Virus record (IMG/VR): IMGVR_UViG_3300030102_006934
Location: 276,713 to 340,712 of that record
Source: a virus
Strand: one strand, 5' to 3'
DNA: 64,000 nucleotides
The translations under genes were made by a program, and so were the position numbers. Below, piece by piece: positions 51,208 to 59,609 of the stretch (the first letter of the stretch is position 1; every line of letters starts with the position of its first letter). A model generated the notes under the pieces. The model saw only the letters and a program-made list of their open reading frames with translations, made no database searches and had not been told where the DNA came from.

Positions 51208-51226
51208 TGTTAGTTATTTGAAATAT

Positions 51227-51623
51227 GGGGGTATTCTGGATTTGACTTGCAGTAATCAAGATTGGTGTAAGCATGTCGTGAAATGATACTATCACGTAAA
51301 TCTGTGTATTACAACTCTTAAATGGCAACATTTTAGAAAACGCAACAGTAGGTCATTTTGTGGCTGAAGATGCAGCTGTAGTAGCCTAATTAGATTAGGA
51401 CTAACTACCCATCACAACTAAGACTCCGATATTAGAGTATGTGATGTCAACGAATCGGAAACAGACTTAGTATGGTATAGTAGCCAAGTCGAACTACTAT
51501 CAATGTTGTTGAACACTGTAAAAAAATCAACTATTTTGGTAAGTTAGAAAACTTAATCCTAAACATGTAGAAGACCGTTAAGATGCGGTAAGGACATGGG
51601 TTCGACTCCCATTACCTCCACCA
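51227..51623 (+). ncRNA. ssrA: tmRNA
   Basis: 397 nt. The tRNA half pairs GGGGGTA with TACCTCC, has ATGGG-TTCGACT-CCCAT as T arm and encodes the final CCA, which the tRNAs here do not. 5' end reads GGGGGTATTCTGGATTTGAC as in bacterial tmRNAs. The reading frame for the tag starts at GGC (51324) and ends at TAA 51387-51389, giving 21 residues that end AEDAAVVA instead of the usual ALAA. Rescues stalled ribosomes with tagged degradation. Confidence 0.95.
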
Positions 51624-51767
51624 TTAAGGTTGGTAGTGTCTCTACGGAGAGCTTGTAGAAATACACTGCAGTCCCTGATTTGATCAATCAAAAACTACCA
51701 TTTTTCCTTGTTTTTAAAAAACAAGGTGGTGGAAAACCTAAAAAATGGTTAATCCATTCAAGGCCCC
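51624..51767 (+). ncRNA. Structured RNA downstream of tmRNA
   Basis: TGGTAGT (51631-51637) can pair with ACTACCA (51694-51700); inside, AGTGT/ACACT encloses CTAC/GTAG and TTTGAT faces ATCAAA. CCTTGTTTTT/AAAAACAAGG (51706-51726) and AATGG/CCATT follow. About 140 nt, no reading frame. It is transcribed with the tmRNA and ends at the terminator. Confidence 0.45.
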
Positions 51768-51798
51768 AAAAACCCTCACAGAGATGTGGGGGTTTTTT
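51768..51798 (+). terminator. Rho-independent terminator after tmRNA operon
   Basis: AAAAACCCTCAC pairs with GTGGGGGTTTTT. Confidence 0.9.
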
Positions 51799-51810
51799 AG
51801 TTACAAAGGA

Positions 51811-51820
51811 TATTTATTAT
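51811..51820 (+). promoter_or_regulatory. TATTTATTAT box
   Basis: One nt before the GTG start at 51822, following a terminator. Confidence 0.5.
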
Positions 51821-51821
51821 T

Positions 51822-52019
51822 GTGAGTATCAAAAGAATCATAAAAGAAGAGGTGGATGAATTTGATTGGGTTAAAGATGTTAACCCAAGACTACCAATAT
51901 CTAAAAAAGAAATATCTTTGATTAATGAAGTTATAAATTTCCTAATTGATAATGAACAGTATGGTGATGATTGGGGTGAACATATCGATACACTTCAAAA
52001 AATAATAGACCAAGGTTAA
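51822..52019 (+). CDS. Leader plus DFxWV module protein (short)
   Basis: 65 aa, GTG start fixed by the leader SIKRIIKEEVDEFDWVKDV, which matches the neighbours. Helical remainder (KKEISLINEVINFLIDNEQYG). First of five genes (51822-56390) that begin I-K-R-I/V-I-K/R-E-E. Proposed capsid-targeted small protein. Confidence 0.5.
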   Translation: MSIKRIIKEEVDEFDWVKDVNPRLPISKKEISLINEVINFLIDNEQYGDDWGEHIDTLQKIIDQG

Positions 52020-52021
52020 AA

Positions 52022-53470
52022 ATGAACATAAAAAGGGTTATACGAGAAGAGTTGAGTGACTTTGACTGGGTTGAAGAGATACCCAGTGTATTACCCAAAG
52101 ATAGTGATTGGTGGATAATCAATGATGTTGATCCCTATAGTTTAGAGGTAAGTGAAGAAATACAAGATTTTGTATTTAAACAAGGTTTTACTTGGATGTC
52201 GGGTCGGAAAAATTTCGTACCCAACAAGGTCGTAGCAATCTCACATCGAGGTGGAACATATGATCAACAATTAGGTAGATTTGGTTTTTACCGTCCATCT
52301 GACCATTCACCAAGTGACATAGAAAGATATGAAACAGGGAAAGATGACCTAGTTTATCGATGGAGTGAAATCGTTAAACCAATTAAAGAATCGGATGATA
52401 TGGATTGGATTAGAGATATAAAACCAACAGACCCAATCGGTGATTTCCTCATGAAAAAATTTCATGAGAAAATGGTTACTTATTTATCGTTGGGTGGTAG
52501 AAAAGGTGATGTTATTTCTAGGGAATGGGCTACCGTTGAAGCTTTTTTAATTGAATTAAGGGAATTAAAAGAGAATGGCTTTGTTAATTTTTTAAGTAGG
52601 GTATTATTACAAAGTCATGTCGATAGACCTTACCCACATGTCTTAAAGGCTATAGAAGACTCAGGTTTTGACGTTAATAAGTCAGAAGAAACCAAAAGAC
52701 TTTATAAAATATTTCAGTCTTATAACTCTTTGGGTAATAGAATAAAAAGGACTTTAAAAAAAACTTTCATAAGAGAGAATGACCTAGATTGGATTGCTGG
52801 TGTTAGTAAAGACTATTGGGATTATTATGATGCTGTGGTTTTCAAAAAAACATTGTTTGATGCTGAATTTAAGAAGTTTATTAACCAAGCCCTAAAATCC
52901 GTACAACCAACCAACGCTTCAGATTGGGAAGAAGATGATGAGATGAGTGATTTAGAGTACTTAAATTATAGGATTAGAAGACATGGCCAAGCTTTTATCG
53001 GAAAATACAGAGATGAAAAAGGTCGGAATGTTTTAGTTTTTGGTCAGGACCCAGATTATGAACTATACCCCCAAGTAAAGGATGCTAAAACTATAAATTA
53101 CGAAGATATAAAAAAGGGGTTGTTCGAATCCAACGACTTTAGTTGGATCCAAGATATAGAACCACCGGTATTTAAACAACTAGATATTGCCACAAAAGAT
53201 GATAATGATATAAACGTAAAGTGGGGTGATAATGGGGATTTTAGTGAGGTGATAGATTCTAGTGGTCATAGGTATTTTAATCAAAGGGAATTAGGTTTAT
53301 TTTTAGGTCTTTCTTATAGAAATTGGTCTGAAACTATTAATAATCTAGGGAAGTCAAATCTACTATTATATATAAAACACTTGATTGATTCTATAGAGTG
53401 GAGTTTACCAAGAGAACAGGAAGATTATGATGATTTTATTAAATTATATAAAATAGTGGAAAAGTTATGA
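52022..53470 (+). CDS. Four-module leader/DFxWV polyprotein
   Basis: 482 aa. Starts NIKRVIREELSDFDWVEEI and repeats the motif as KESDDMDWIRDI (122-133), IRENDLDWIAGV (250-261) and FESNDFSWIQDI (368-379), spacing 110-130 residues, each followed by unrelated sequence. This spacing suggests a chain of separate small domains cut at the motif. No enzyme motif seen. Overlaps the next gene by 4 nt. Confidence 0.5.
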   Translation: MNIKRVIREELSDFDWVEEIPSVLPKDSDWWIINDVDPYSLEVSEEIQDFVFKQGFTWMSGRKNFVPNKVVAISHRGGTYDQQLGRFGFYRPSDHSPSDIERYETGKDDLVYRWSEIVKPIKESDDMDWIRDIKPTDPIGDFLMKKFHEKMVTYLSLGGRKGDVISREWATVEAFLIELRELKENGFVNFLSRVLLQSHVDRPYPHVLKAIEDSGFDVNKSEETKRLYKIFQSYNSLGNRIKRTLKKTFIRENDLDWIAGVSKDYWDYYDAVVFKKTLFDAEFKKFINQALKSVQPTNASDWEEDDEMSDLEYLNYRIRRHGQAFIGKYRDEKGRNVLVFGQDPDYELYPQVKDAKTINYEDIKKGLFESNDFSWIQDIEPPVFKQLDIATKDDNDINVKWGDNGDFSEVIDSSGHRYFNQRELGLFLGLSYRNWSETINNLGKSNLLLYIKHLIDSIEWSLPREQEDYDDFIKLYKIVEKL

Positions 53471-53997
53471 ACCTAAAAAAAATTATAAAAGAGGAATTAA
53501 TTAAAGAATCTGGTGTAGAAAATTATCTACAATCAATATCTAGTATAACTTCAGGTAATCAAAAAAAGTATTACCAATGGATTTTAGATAATCTAGAAAA
53601 AATTCCTGTTGTTAGTTATCGTTCTAACGAAGAACTAAAAGATAAAATAGATTCTTTTGTGGGAAAAATGAGACGCCGTGGTAGTTTTTGTGAAAAGAAA
53701 GGTTGTTTTGATACTGCCTATAATACAGCAATGCATGTTCCTGGAGTTCATTATATAGAAGGTTATGTTCAATCCATGATACCTATTGTTCACGCATGGA
53801 ATTATCTTCCAGAAGAAGGTATATATTTTGATTTAATTAACGATATAGCTTGGGAAGAAGAAGATTCACACTTTAACGAATACTATAAGGTTATAGATTT
53901 AGATAAGTCAGGTGTGTTAAAATGGTCCATTGAAACTGGTTACGGTGGTGGATTCCTAGAAAGCCCAAAGTTTGTTAAACATATTTTAAAACAATAA
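53467..53997 (+). CDS. Leader-bearing papain/transglutaminase-like protein
   Basis: 176 aa. Leader NLKKIIKEELIKESG. Then CEKKGCFDTAYNTA (C75, C80), HYIEGYV, IPIVHAWNY (H109) and IYFDL (D122): a Cys-His-Asp order like papain- or transglutaminase-fold proteins found in phages and bacteria. If packaged, it could act on host proteins after injection. Catalysis is inferred from motif order only. Confidence 0.5.
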   Translation: MNLKKIIKEELIKESGVENYLQSISSITSGNQKKYYQWILDNLEKIPVVSYRSNEELKDKIDSFVGKMRRRGSFCEKKGCFDTAYNTAMHVPGVHYIEGYVQSMIPIVHAWNYLPEEGIYFDLINDIAWEEEDSHFNEYYKVIDLDKSGVLKWSIETGYGGGFLESPKFVKHILKQ

Positions 53998-54002
53998 TTA
54001 AA

Positions 54003-54012
54003 TATTTATTAT
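54003..54012 (+). promoter_or_regulatory. TATTTATTAT box
   Basis: Two nt before the ATG at 54014. Confidence 0.5.
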
Positions 54013-54013
54013 T

Positions 54014-55039
54014 ATGAACATCAAAAGAATTATAAAAGAGGAGATGGATGACTTTGATTGGGTTAGAAATATAGAGGTTGATACTGATTTAACCCCTGCT
54101 CAACTTTACAATAGAATTAATGATTTACCAAATGGTATAGTTGGCCCTTATGTCGGTGAAAACTTCGCTGATATTAAGTATGAGAATGGTAGGTACTATT
54201 TAATGGTTGATGATTTTTGTGATTTTAAAGAATGGTTTAGTGATAGAGAAAACGGTTCTCAAGGTTATTATATGAATCAATGGGCTTTTACACAAGCTTT
54301 TTGTGGAGAAGATGATTTTTTTGAACCTTATGGTGATTTGGTTTATGATTGGATTGACCAAGTATGGGAACTTGTTGCGGGGGATGAAAAATTATATAAT
54401 TATGTAGTTGATTACATTACTGAAAACTTAGTTGGGGATGAGATGAGATTAGATAATGAGGAAAAAATATTAACTTTAGAAGATGTTCTTACTTGGTCAG
54501 CTGATTCAGATGTTTTAGGAATGGTTATAAATGAACTAGATGTTTTTGAGGATTTAAAATGGGAATTAGAGAGATCTTACGAAAATGCTTATAATACATT
54601 TGTTGTTGATAATATGTATAAAGCAGGTAGGGATGCTATCACAGATGTTGTGGGTGATGGTGAAAGAAAAGATGTAGAACTTTATAATTCATACAGTAAA
54701 TCCAATTACAACGCTAATAAATTAGTTTTTGACGTGACGAGTATGTTGTCAGATTATCTTTATGAGGCTATTGAGTATTGTATAGATAATAGATGTAAAC
54801 CTTATTGGAAACCAGAGAATTATGATTTTGAATCGGAGGGTGAGACGGAAGAAGAAGCTTTTGAAGATTTTTGTCATGAGTGTATGAATTACCCCTTTGA
54901 TGACCATGGGTCTTTCCTTTCTTTTATGAAAGAAATATTAGAAGAAAATGGGGACTTATTAAATCCTAGAGTCGATGATTACCCTAGTAACGATGAGATA
55001 GAAGATTATTTTATAGAAGACGTACATGGAAGATTCTAA
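54014..55039 (+). CDS. Leader/DFxWV module protein
   Basis: 341 aa. Leader NIKRIIKEEMDDFDWVRNI, then a ~300-residue acidic domain (DLTPAQLYNRIND, VGPYVGENFADIKY, EDGDL; CHECMNYPFDDHGSF near the end). The same domain recurs as the second half of the next protein, so the two genes arose by duplication. Its end overlaps the next start by 14 nt. Confidence 0.55.
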   Translation: MNIKRIIKEEMDDFDWVRNIEVDTDLTPAQLYNRINDLPNGIVGPYVGENFADIKYENGRYYLMVDDFCDFKEWFSDRENGSQGYYMNQWAFTQAFCGEDDFFEPYGDLVYDWIDQVWELVAGDEKLYNYVVDYITENLVGDEMRLDNEEKILTLEDVLTWSADSDVLGMVINELDVFEDLKWELERSYENAYNTFVVDNMYKAGRDAITDVVGDGERKDVELYNSYSKSNYNANKLVFDVTSMLSDYLYEAIEYCIDNRCKPYWKPENYDFESEGETEEEAFEDFCHECMNYPFDDHGSFLSFMKEILEENGDLLNPRVDDYPSNDEIEDYFIEDVHGRF

Positions 55040-56390
55040 AAAAACAAATTTAAAATTAATTATACGAGAAGAGTTGGATGACTTTGATTGGGTCAGAGAC
55101 GTGAATACCAATCAAGATATCGCATTAGACATTGTTAATAAAACTAAATTTTTTGTGTTAGACGGTAGTTTAAGGGTAGACCTACCTTTTATGAGTTATT
55201 ATGAAGGTTATCCAGTGAAACAGTTATTTAACTCCTCGTCATTACTTAAAAGTAATAGCCCTACTATTATGTTCCTTAATTACGTTAGCCAAAATCATGG
55301 GTTTGAAAGAACCGACTTCATGGCCAAATATAACATAAACGCAAATGTACGTGATATATGGTTTAGGTATAAAAATTTAATGACACAAAAAGTTTTAGAC
55401 AACCTTAAAGATAAACCAATTAACGAATCAGATGACTTTGGTTGGGTTAGGGATATAAAGATTGATTATGATTTAACTCCTGCTCAGTTTTACCATAGGT
55501 ATGAAGGTAATTTACCACTAAAATTTGTAGGACCACTAATAGATAATGGATTTATTGATATAGACTATGATGGAGATGAACTTTATTTAAAATTGGAAGA
55601 CGGTTGGTGTGATTTAAAATCACTTTTTACGGAACATGATACCAGTTCTTCTCAAGGAGCATACATTAACAAAAGTTTAGTTAATAATTTATATTGTGAT
55701 GAGGATTACTTTGAACCATTCGATGGGATAGTTTATGATTGGGAAGATCAAGTTTGGGGCCTTATAACTCAAGATGATGAACTATATAAATACATAATAG
55801 ACCATATAAACGAAAATATTGTGGGTTACCAAATGGATTTTGAGGGTGAACAAAGAACTCTAACTAAGGAAGATATTCTTGAATGGTCTGCCGACTCCGA
55901 TGGGTTGGGTGAAGTCATCAATGACTTGAATGTTTTTGAGGATTTAAAATGGGAATTAGAACTTTCTTATGAAAATGCTTATAACAATGTAATTAGAGAT
56001 AATATTTACGAATCCGTTAGAAAAAGTGTTGAGGATTATCTTGGTCCGGCTGATTGGTATGGTAATGTTTTAACTTTTAAAGTAACTGAACCTCTTTTAG
56101 AACTTATAGGTAATGAAATTGGTGATTGTTGGGAAAACTGTAAACGACTTTGGGATCCAAAAGAATATGAAGATACTTATATGATGTTCAATAAAACCGA
56201 AGAAGAAGCTTTTGAGGAATACTGTGGTTCTTGTTTTGACCACCCATTTGATTCATATGGTTACTTTTTGGATTTCTTTAGTGAGTACTTATCTGAAGAA
56301 GGGGAATTACTAAACCCAAGGCTTGATGAATTCGCGTCAGATGCTGAAATGTTACCATATTTTAAAGACGAGGTCTATTCTAGATTTTAA
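55026..56390 (+). CDS. Two-module leader/DFxWV polyprotein
   Basis: 454 aa. LKLIIREELDDFDWVRDV starts module 1 (about residues 9-130). INESDDFGWVRDIKIDYDL starts module 2 (about 131-454), which is a paralogue of the protein at 54014 (DLTPAQFYHRY, VGPLI, CGSCFDHPFDSYGYF). The short module 1 has no match I recognise. Same inferred packaging and processing. Confidence 0.55.
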   Translation: MEDSKKTNLKLIIREELDDFDWVRDVNTNQDIALDIVNKTKFFVLDGSLRVDLPFMSYYEGYPVKQLFNSSSLLKSNSPTIMFLNYVSQNHGFERTDFMAKYNINANVRDIWFRYKNLMTQKVLDNLKDKPINESDDFGWVRDIKIDYDLTPAQFYHRYEGNLPLKFVGPLIDNGFIDIDYDGDELYLKLEDGWCDLKSLFTEHDTSSSQGAYINKSLVNNLYCDEDYFEPFDGIVYDWEDQVWGLITQDDELYKYIIDHINENIVGYQMDFEGEQRTLTKEDILEWSADSDGLGEVINDLNVFEDLKWELELSYENAYNNVIRDNIYESVRKSVEDYLGPADWYGNVLTFKVTEPLLELIGNEIGDCWENCKRLWDPKEYEDTYMMFNKTEEEAFEEYCGSCFDHPFDSYGYFLDFFSEYLSEEGELLNPRLDEFASDAEMLPYFKDEVYSRF

Positions 56391-56414
56391 TTTTAGGTTT
56401 ACAAACAATTCAGA

Positions 56415-56424
56415 TATTTATAAT
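56415..56424 (+). promoter_or_regulatory. TATTTATAAT box
   Basis: Recurrent box 13 nt before the PrsW-like start. Confidence 0.5.
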
Positions 56425-56437
56425 TAAAACTAATCAT

Positions 56438-57184
56438 ATGTTATTAGGGTTTAATATCCAATTATTGGTAGCAATATTTTTTATCCCTTTAATCTACGCT
56501 GTAATAATTTATTTTACATCACCATATAAATCAGTTAGTTTTAGAAGGGGGTTATTATACCTATGGGCTGGTTTACTTTCACCTACTGTAGTTCAAATGT
56601 TCTATTTTTTTATACCACACTTAAGGGAAAATCATTCGGATTTCTACCAAATGTTCGCCATCGTAGGGCCAGTTGAGGAGATATCTAAATTTATTTTATT
56701 TTATACCGTATTAATCGTAACCAAAGAAAAGAAAATTAGTGACCACCCCTTCAAGTATATGTTCTATTTCGCTATGACTGGATTAGGTTTTGCTATTTTT
56801 GAGAATATTCACTATATCATGATGTATGGTGAATCCGTATTACCTATAAGGACTTTTACCAGTACAGTAGCTCACATGATATTTGGTTTGTTGTTTGGGT
56901 ATTGGATTGGTTTAGGTACCATTGTTAGGAAAAATTTTGAAGACCGTTCTGTTTTTGGGGTTTTGGTTAGAAAAAACCACGATTTAAGAAGATTTATTTA
57001 TTTTATAGTAGGTTTTGTTTTTGCCTTTTTTTACCACGGAATGTTTAATTATAATTTAGCCACGTCAGAAAGTTCAACTATGGTAATATTGATAATGTTA
57101 ATATCTTTTGGTTTGGTAACTTCTAAGTTATTGGCTGATGATTTAAATAGAAAATGGTCTTCTAGGTCTAAAAATAATTACTGA
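56438..57184 (+). CDS. PrsW-like intramembrane metalloprotease
   Basis: 248 aa, seven or eight hydrophobic segments. Conserved motifs of the PrsW/CPBP group: IVGPVEEISK (E80, E81), AIFENIHYI (E122, N123), TVAHMIFG (H146) and FYHGMFN. PrsW cleaves membrane proteins such as anti-sigma factors. In a phage it might alter the host envelope response or process virion membrane proteins. Converges with the next gene, overlapping its end by 17 nt. Confidence 0.75.
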   Translation: MLLGFNIQLLVAIFFIPLIYAVIIYFTSPYKSVSFRRGLLYLWAGLLSPTVVQMFYFFIPHLRENHSDFYQMFAIVGPVEEISKFILFYTVLIVTKEKKISDHPFKYMFYFAMTGLGFAIFENIHYIMMYGESVLPIRTFTSTVAHMIFGLLFGYWIGLGTIVRKNFEDRSVFGVLVRKNHDLRRFIYFIVGFVFAFFYHGMFNYNLATSESSTMVILIMLISFGLVTSKLLADDLNRKWSSRSKNNY

Positions 57185-58628
57185 AATCTATAACCCTCCT
57201 ATTACCAACAAGCTGATGTTTTATTTTGTAGGTATTAAATGAAAACCAGTGATTCTTAATTCCGAATTCAAAAGAACTTAGTTTTTTTCGTAATGAAATA
57301 GATAATAAATCTTCTTCTACGGATCTCTTATTAATTATTCTTTCATAAACTTTATTGAAATATCTTTCTCTAAATAACCCATCCCTTACAAACCTTTTCT
57401 TAAAATAGTCTATTAACTTAATTTGATTTTCAACGTTATCAACAAAAAATATGTCAGGTTGTATTCTATTAATATGTAGGTATTGGATGAAACCGTTAAT
57501 TCTATTTAAATCTTGTAAATTAAATTCACAATTAAAATAATTCTTAGATAACCTAAGACAACGTAATAAACTTAATCTTAAATAAAGATGTTTTGACTTC
57601 ATCTTATTTTGAAAAATAAATTCGTGTAATTTATTTTTAATTTCATCACTGTATTTATCCCTAAAAAATAAATCCCATATAACTAATAAACTTTCCTTGT
57701 GCCAACTTAACAAATTGGTGATGACTCCCCCATACAAGCTCTCTATTGAGGAGATAATTTTTACCGAATTAAAATCTGGTTTAACCTTATAGTAAGTCAA
57801 ACCATCTTCTTCCATAAAAACCACATCATCACCCTCTCTAGGCGTAACCCACACAAAGTTTTCTGAAAATAATTTAGAGTCTTGATTAATTCTAGAAAGC
57901 CAAACATTACCAACAGCTAACATACCACCATTCTCAAATCTTAATACCTCTCTAAGGAGAGACATCTCAGAATCAAAATTTTTTGTAATAGTCTTTAATT
58001 CTGTAGATTTCTTTTTCATTCTGTAAGCTGTTTGAACGGGGTGTTTTAAAGAAGTAACCTCAATCATATCACGAAGTATAAAATCAACAAACTCATCTGT
58101 ATAAACTATTTTTTTTGATACTCTGTTTATACCTGCCATACAACAATTTAAATCAAAAGTGTTGATTAACCCTAAATAATATTTATCTAAATCTTTAGAA
58201 TACTCCCCATTGTGATGAAAAACATCTAAAAATATTTTGTTTATAATACCATCTACCTCACTAGATTTCATGGTTATTTGTTCGCCAAAAGAAGTTATAA
58301 AATACTTAGCGTAATCAGAACCAACTGTATTATCTAAATTTATTTGTTGTATTTCCTTTTGTAGACTTAATTGTGAATAGTCGGGAAAGTAATCTTCCGA
58401 GTAATTAAAAGAAAACACATCCACATCGTTTATCGTTGGGTTATTAAGTTTATCCTTATTAAGGATATAATATATTGTGTTGGCTACAGCACCACCACAA
58501 ATAAAATGTTCAATAGGAACCTCATCAAATTGAGTGCCACGGATGTGACACTCATGTTTGATTATGTTGAGGACTTCGTTAAAAGTCTCGTTAGATTCCA
58601 GTATTTTAATTACTTCCTCTTTTTTCAT
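57168..58628 (-). CDS. Nucleotidyltransferase-fold protein, leftward
   Basis: 486 aa from the Met at 58628, chosen because codons further up lie within the neighbouring gene. EHFICGGAVANTIYYIL and INDVDVFSF (about residues 35-65) form the G-G ... D-x-D active site of a nucleotidyltransferase; the rest is helical with SLKHPVQTAYRMKKKS. It resembles phage proteins that share the poly(A)/CCA NTase core. Overlaps the end of the PrsW-like gene. Confidence 0.55.
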   Translation of the reverse strand: MKKEEVIKILESNETFNEVLNIIKHECHIRGTQFDEVPIEHFICGGAVANTIYYILNKDKLNNPTINDVDVFSFNYSEDYFPDYSQLSLQKEIQQINLDNTVGSDYAKYFITSFGEQITMKSSEVDGIINKIFLDVFHHNGEYSKDLDKYYLGLINTFDLNCCMAGINRVSKKIVYTDEFVDFILRDMIEVTSLKHPVQTAYRMKKKSTELKTITKNFDSEMSLLREVLRFENGGMLAVGNVWLSRINQDSKLFSENFVWVTPREGDDVVFMEEDGLTYYKVKPDFNSVKIISSIESLYGGVITNLLSWHKESLLVIWDLFFRDKYSDEIKNKLHEFIFQNKMKSKHLYLRLSLLRCLRLSKNYFNCEFNLQDLNRINGFIQYLHINRIQPDIFFVDNVENQIKLIDYFKKRFVRDGLFRERYFNKVYERIINKRSVEEDLLSISLRKKLSSFEFGIKNHWFSFNTYKIKHQLVGNRRVIDFSNYF

Positions 58629-58629
58629 T

Positions 58630-58917
58630 TTAAACCAAATTATACCTTTTAACCAACCTTTTATCAACTAGGTGAGTTAAACTTTCTTTTTTAGCTAAGT
58701 CCCAAGCGTGTTTAATCGCTTTTAAACTATCATTGAAACCGCCCTCTATAAGTTTGGTTCCTTGGTATATACCAGCACTTGTAGACCCAGGTGCTGTAGA
58801 GACATCACCCAATCTGTTTTTACCTATTTTAGGTTGTGTAATACTGTGTCTAATTTCATAGTAACCAATTTTACAAACTAATTTTCCGTACTTTGTTGCT
58901 CTAGATTTTGTTGCCAT
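58630..58917 (-). CDS. Small hypothetical protein, leftward
   Basis: 95 aa, basic, Ser/Gly-rich in the middle (STAPGSTSAGIYQGTKLIEGG). One nt upstream of the NTase-fold gene on the same strand, so co-transcribed. Not recognised. Confidence 0.5.
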   Translation of the reverse strand: MATKSRATKYGKLVCKIGYYEIRHSITQPKIGKNRLGDVSTAPGSTSAGIYQGTKLIEGGFNDSLKAIKHAWDLAKKESLTHLVDKRLVKRYNLV

Positions 58918-58968
58918 TTTTTATTTATTTTTGTTTATATATTACAAGTATAGTAATTATTTTTCAAT

Positions 58969-58992
58969 AAAAAAAGGGGTTAACCACTTTTT
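58969..58992 (-). terminator. Terminator for the leftward DUF6011-like gene
   Basis: A-rich arm, GGGG-TTAA-CCAC core and T-rich arm, readable on the minus strand as hairpin plus U run. Confidence 0.5.
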
Positions 58993-59040
58993 TATTGTGA
59001 AATCTAAATTTTCTATAATTTAAAAATTCTATAATACATT

Positions 59041-59502
59041 TTATCTTATTCTACCTCCACAAATTGGTCCTATACCAGACTTAATTGATTGTGGGGTTGT
59101 TAGTTTTTTGTGACAAGCCCCACATCTTCCATGGTGGTATACTTTAACCATTGGGTATTTTTCTTGGCTATTAAAGAATTTATCTAAGAACCACTGAAAA
59201 ACTACTACTTTTTGATCTTTTTGATAAATTTTAGAATTTCTACTGTGTTTGTATTTTTTATCTGAAAAACACGTCCCAATAAAATCGTAATTCCCATATT
59301 GACCTAAAGTGGAAACAAACCACACATCCTCTTCTTTGTGTTTTTTAACTTTGAAGGTCACGTAATTGTTTGTTAGGGTATTAGCCACTGTGAACAAAGA
59401 GTTTCCAGCGAATACAAATTCTCTGAGTTGATTACCTCTTAATTCGTTAGCTGGTATAAAATCGTGTTTCTTTTGTTTTGTGGGTATTTTTACGAAGTCC
59501 AT
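59041..59502 (-). CDS. DUF6011-like zinc-binding protein, leftward
   Basis: 153 aa. The C-terminus GRCGACHKKLTTPQSIKSGIGPICGGRI matches DUF6011 (C-x-x-C, T/S-L-T-x-P-x-S-I-x-x-G-I-G-x-x-C). N-terminus is beta-rich and aromatic. A -7 box TATATTTG precedes it. DNA or RNA binding inferred from the zinc cluster. Confidence 0.65.
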   Translation of the reverse strand: MDFVKIPTKQKKHDFIPANELRGNQLREFVFAGNSLFTVANTLTNNYVTFKVKKHKEEDVWFVSTLGQYGNYDFIGTCFSDKKYKHSRNSKIYQKDQKVVVFQWFLDKFFNSQEKYPMVKVYHHGRCGACHKKLTTPQSIKSGIGPICGGRIR

Positions 59503-59525
59503 GTTTTATTTATTTTATATTTATA

Positions 59526-59555
59526 CAAATATAACACACTTATTTTAATTGGCAA
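59526..59555 (-). promoter_or_regulatory. Host-type promoter TTG-N19-TATATTTG, minus strand
   Basis: CAAATATA 59526-59533 and CAA 59553-59555 on the plus strand give the promoter of the DUF6011-like gene. Confidence 0.75.
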
Positions 59556-59598
59556 AACTTTAAGTAAAATAAGTCTTTATTTAAAAGTTGTTTATATT

Positions 59599-59606
59599 TA
59601 TATTTG
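59599..59606 (+). promoter_or_regulatory. Overlapping TATTTATATT and TATATTTG boxes
   Basis: Both box types overlap, three nt before the S21 ATG at 59610. Confidence 0.45.
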
Positions 59607-59609
59607 AGT

